Shown here: piece after piece, positions 32,335-33,537 of the stretch
How positions within the stretch are numbered: the stretch's first letter is position 1
Layout: each line of letters begins with the position of its first letter
Assembly (NCBI GenBank): GCA_022767745.1
Contig: JALENN010000008.1
Span: 1-33,537 of the forward strand
DNA: 33,537 bases
From: Alistipes sp.
GTDB lineage: Bacteria; Bacteroidota; Bacteroidia; Bacteroidales; Rikenellaceae
Reading direction: 5' to 3'
Notes under the pieces: model-generated
Told to the model about the DNA's origin: nothing
The model's input: the letters and a program-made list of their open reading frames with translations, nothing else
Databases searched by the model: none
Program-made: the position numbers and the translations under genes

Positions 32335-33537
32335 ATGGGACTTCGTAGTTTGCGTCGTATTGTGTTGCCGATGCTTTTGGGTGTATTGGCATGTGCCGCG
32401 TCGGTATCCTCGGCGGCGGCGCAGTCGCTTGCGGGGGTATGGAGCGGTGCGATTGAGGTGGGTGGAAAGCGGCTGCCTCTGGTGTTCCGTATAACGGATG
32501 GCGGTGGAGCTCCCGTTGCGGTGATGGACTCGCCGGCGCAGGGTGCGAAAGGTATCCCCGTCGACAGCGTCGCGTACGACGGTATGGTTGTGCGGATGGC
32601 GATTACGGGCCTCGGCGTTGAGGTGGAGGGGATGCGTCGTGGCGATACCATTACGGCCGTGTTCCGTCAGGGCGGGCTTGAGTTGCCGTTGGTGCTTAAG
32701 TGCGGCGATGCCACTTCGGCGCAGCCGCGGCGGCCGCAGGAGCCGCAGTCTCCGTTTCCGTATGTATGCGAGGAGGTGACGTTTCTCTCGGGGACCGATG
32801 ACGTGGAGATGCACGGCACTCTGACTCTGCCCGAGGGTGATGGGCCCTTTGCCGCTGTCGTGCTGGTTACGGGCAGCGGTACGCAGAACCGCGACGAGGA
32901 GTTGCTGGGGCACAAGCCTTTCAAGGTGGTGGCCGACTACCTCACGCGGCGTGGTATAGCCGTGCTGCGCTATGACGACCGAGAGTGGGGGCGCGCATAT
33001 GACGGTGCCACGACCGAGGATTACGCTGCGGACGCATTGAGTGCCGCGGCTGTGTTGCGGCGTGACAGGCGTATCGATCCGTCGCGTGTGGGCATTGCCG
33101 GGCATAGCGAGGGCGGTACGATTGCTTTCATGTGTGCGGCGCGTTGCGACAGCGTGGCATTTGTGATATCGATGGCCGGCATGACGATCCCGGGTCGGGA
33201 GTGCATCGTTTGGCAGAACCGGCAGGCGCTGTTGCGAGCCGGCGTGCCCGAGCGGTCGGCGGACCGATACTGCACGGTGATCGACCTGGTATTTGAACAG
33301 ATGTCGGAGGCCGGGCGGGCCTTTTCGGCCGAAGAGGCGGAAGAGATAGTCTCCAAAGCTGCCGGTGCAGCAGGGGTGACGGATATGCCGCCGGTTATGC
33401 GGGCGGAGCTGGTGAAGAGTGTGGCGTCGGCTACGCCGTGGTTCCGTTTCTTTGTCGGGTATGATCCCGCCGAGGATGTCCGGCGCACGCGGTGTGATGT
33501 GCTGGCGATGAACGGCACGTCCGATACGCAGGTCGAT
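32335..33537 (+). CDS. Secreted alpha/beta hydrolase, cut by the window end
   Basis: The frame is open from the ATG at 32335 to the last base (401 codons) and has no stop. The product has a signal peptide (about 1-29, ending SSAAAQ) and an N-terminal beta-rich part (LAGVWSGAIEVGGKRLPLVFRIT..., about 30-125) that may hold a lipocalin-like domain. The alpha/beta hydrolase fold follows: LVTGSGTQNRDEE (oxyanion region near 178-190), LRYDDREWG and the nucleophile elbow GHSEGG (256-261, Ser258). The catalytic Asp would be near DPAEDV or the NGTSDTQVD at the edge; the His lies outside the window. It is probably an esterase or peptidase of the exported Bacteroidetes type; the substrate is unknown. 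Its codons end in G/T more often than those of its neighbours. Confidence 0.87.
   Translation, partial: MGLRSLRRIVLPMLLGVLACAASVSSAAAQSLAGVWSGAIEVGGKRLPLVFRITDGGGAPVAVMDSPAQGAKGIPVDSVAYDGMVVRMAITGLGVEVEGMRRGDTITAVFRQGGLELPLVLKCGDATSAQPRRPQEPQSPFPYVCEEVTFLSGTDDVEMHGTLTLPEGDGPFAAVVLVTGSGTQNRDEELLGHKPFKVVADYLTRRGIAVLRYDDREWGRAYDGATTEDYAADALSAAAVLRRDRRIDPSRVGIAGHSEGGTIAFMCAARCDSVAFVISMAGMTIPGRECIVWQNRQALLRAGVPERSADRYCTVIDLVFEQMSEAGRAFSAEEAEEIVSKAAGAAGVTDMPPVMRAELVKSVASATPWFRFFVGYDPAEDVRRTRCDVLAMNGTSDTQVD

Overview
The window looks like a piece of a GC-rich Bacteroidota chromosome, most plausibly order Bacteroidales and perhaps an Alistipes/Rikenellaceae-type genome. The evidence is the 5S rRNA sequence, Bacteroidetes-style promoters (TTTG, a 20-nt spacer, then TAnnTTTG), weak Shine-Dalgarno use, a Bacteroidetes-type ParE/ParC pair, a TonB receptor with an N-terminal CarboxypepD_reg-like domain, and a DUF6249-like protein. 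The genus is inference. I see no CRISPR array, insertion sequence, phage gene or tRNA. No gene-free stretch exceeds 300 bases; the largest (about 278 bases before the last gene) holds a terminator and an AT-rich promoter region.

Layout. 1-160: end of an rRNA operon (5S rRNA and terminator). 240-1253: a two-domain GNAT acetyltransferase. 1457-4987: single-chain pyruvate:ferredoxin oxidoreductase. 5183-5638: small outer-membrane beta-barrel. 9506-5716 (minus): operon of a RecQ-family helicase, a DEDDy 3'-5' exonuclease and the RlmI rRNA methyltransferase. 9581-13137 (plus): a PqqD-like protein, a Cys/His-rich membrane-anchored protein, a TonB-dependent receptor and a secreted HMA (CxxC) metallochaperone, which reads as a copper/heavy-metal module. 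14158-13213 (minus) and 14309-14722 (plus): an ECF sigma factor with a small membrane partner, divergent from a DUF6249-like membrane protein. The shared 150-bp intergenic region carries the same ECF-type promoter on both strands. 15555-14803 (minus): exported MBL-fold hydrolase. 15810-16967: membrane protein of unknown function.

17162-27812 is a run of housekeeping genes on the plus strand: plsC, parE, parC, aroK, murI, ftsK and lolA (lipid synthesis, chromosome decatenation, aromatic and cell-wall precursors, chromosome translocation at the septum, lipoprotein transport). gyrA (28048-30645) and a secreted TPR protein (30686-32056) follow. The window ends inside a secreted alpha/beta hydrolase (32335 onward).

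The points most worth a second look are: a perfect beta-clamp-type peptide (QLNLF) at the very C-terminus of ParC; a ParE whose TOPRIM EGDSA-type motif reads EGLSA; the symmetric ECF promoter pair at 14162-14239; the metal module with a PqqD-like protein at its head and a three-hairpin leader before the receptor gene; an 8-codon mini-ORF whose stop abuts the parC start; and repeated DEDGFxVIP motifs in the FtsK linker. All calls come from reading the sequence; no database search was run.
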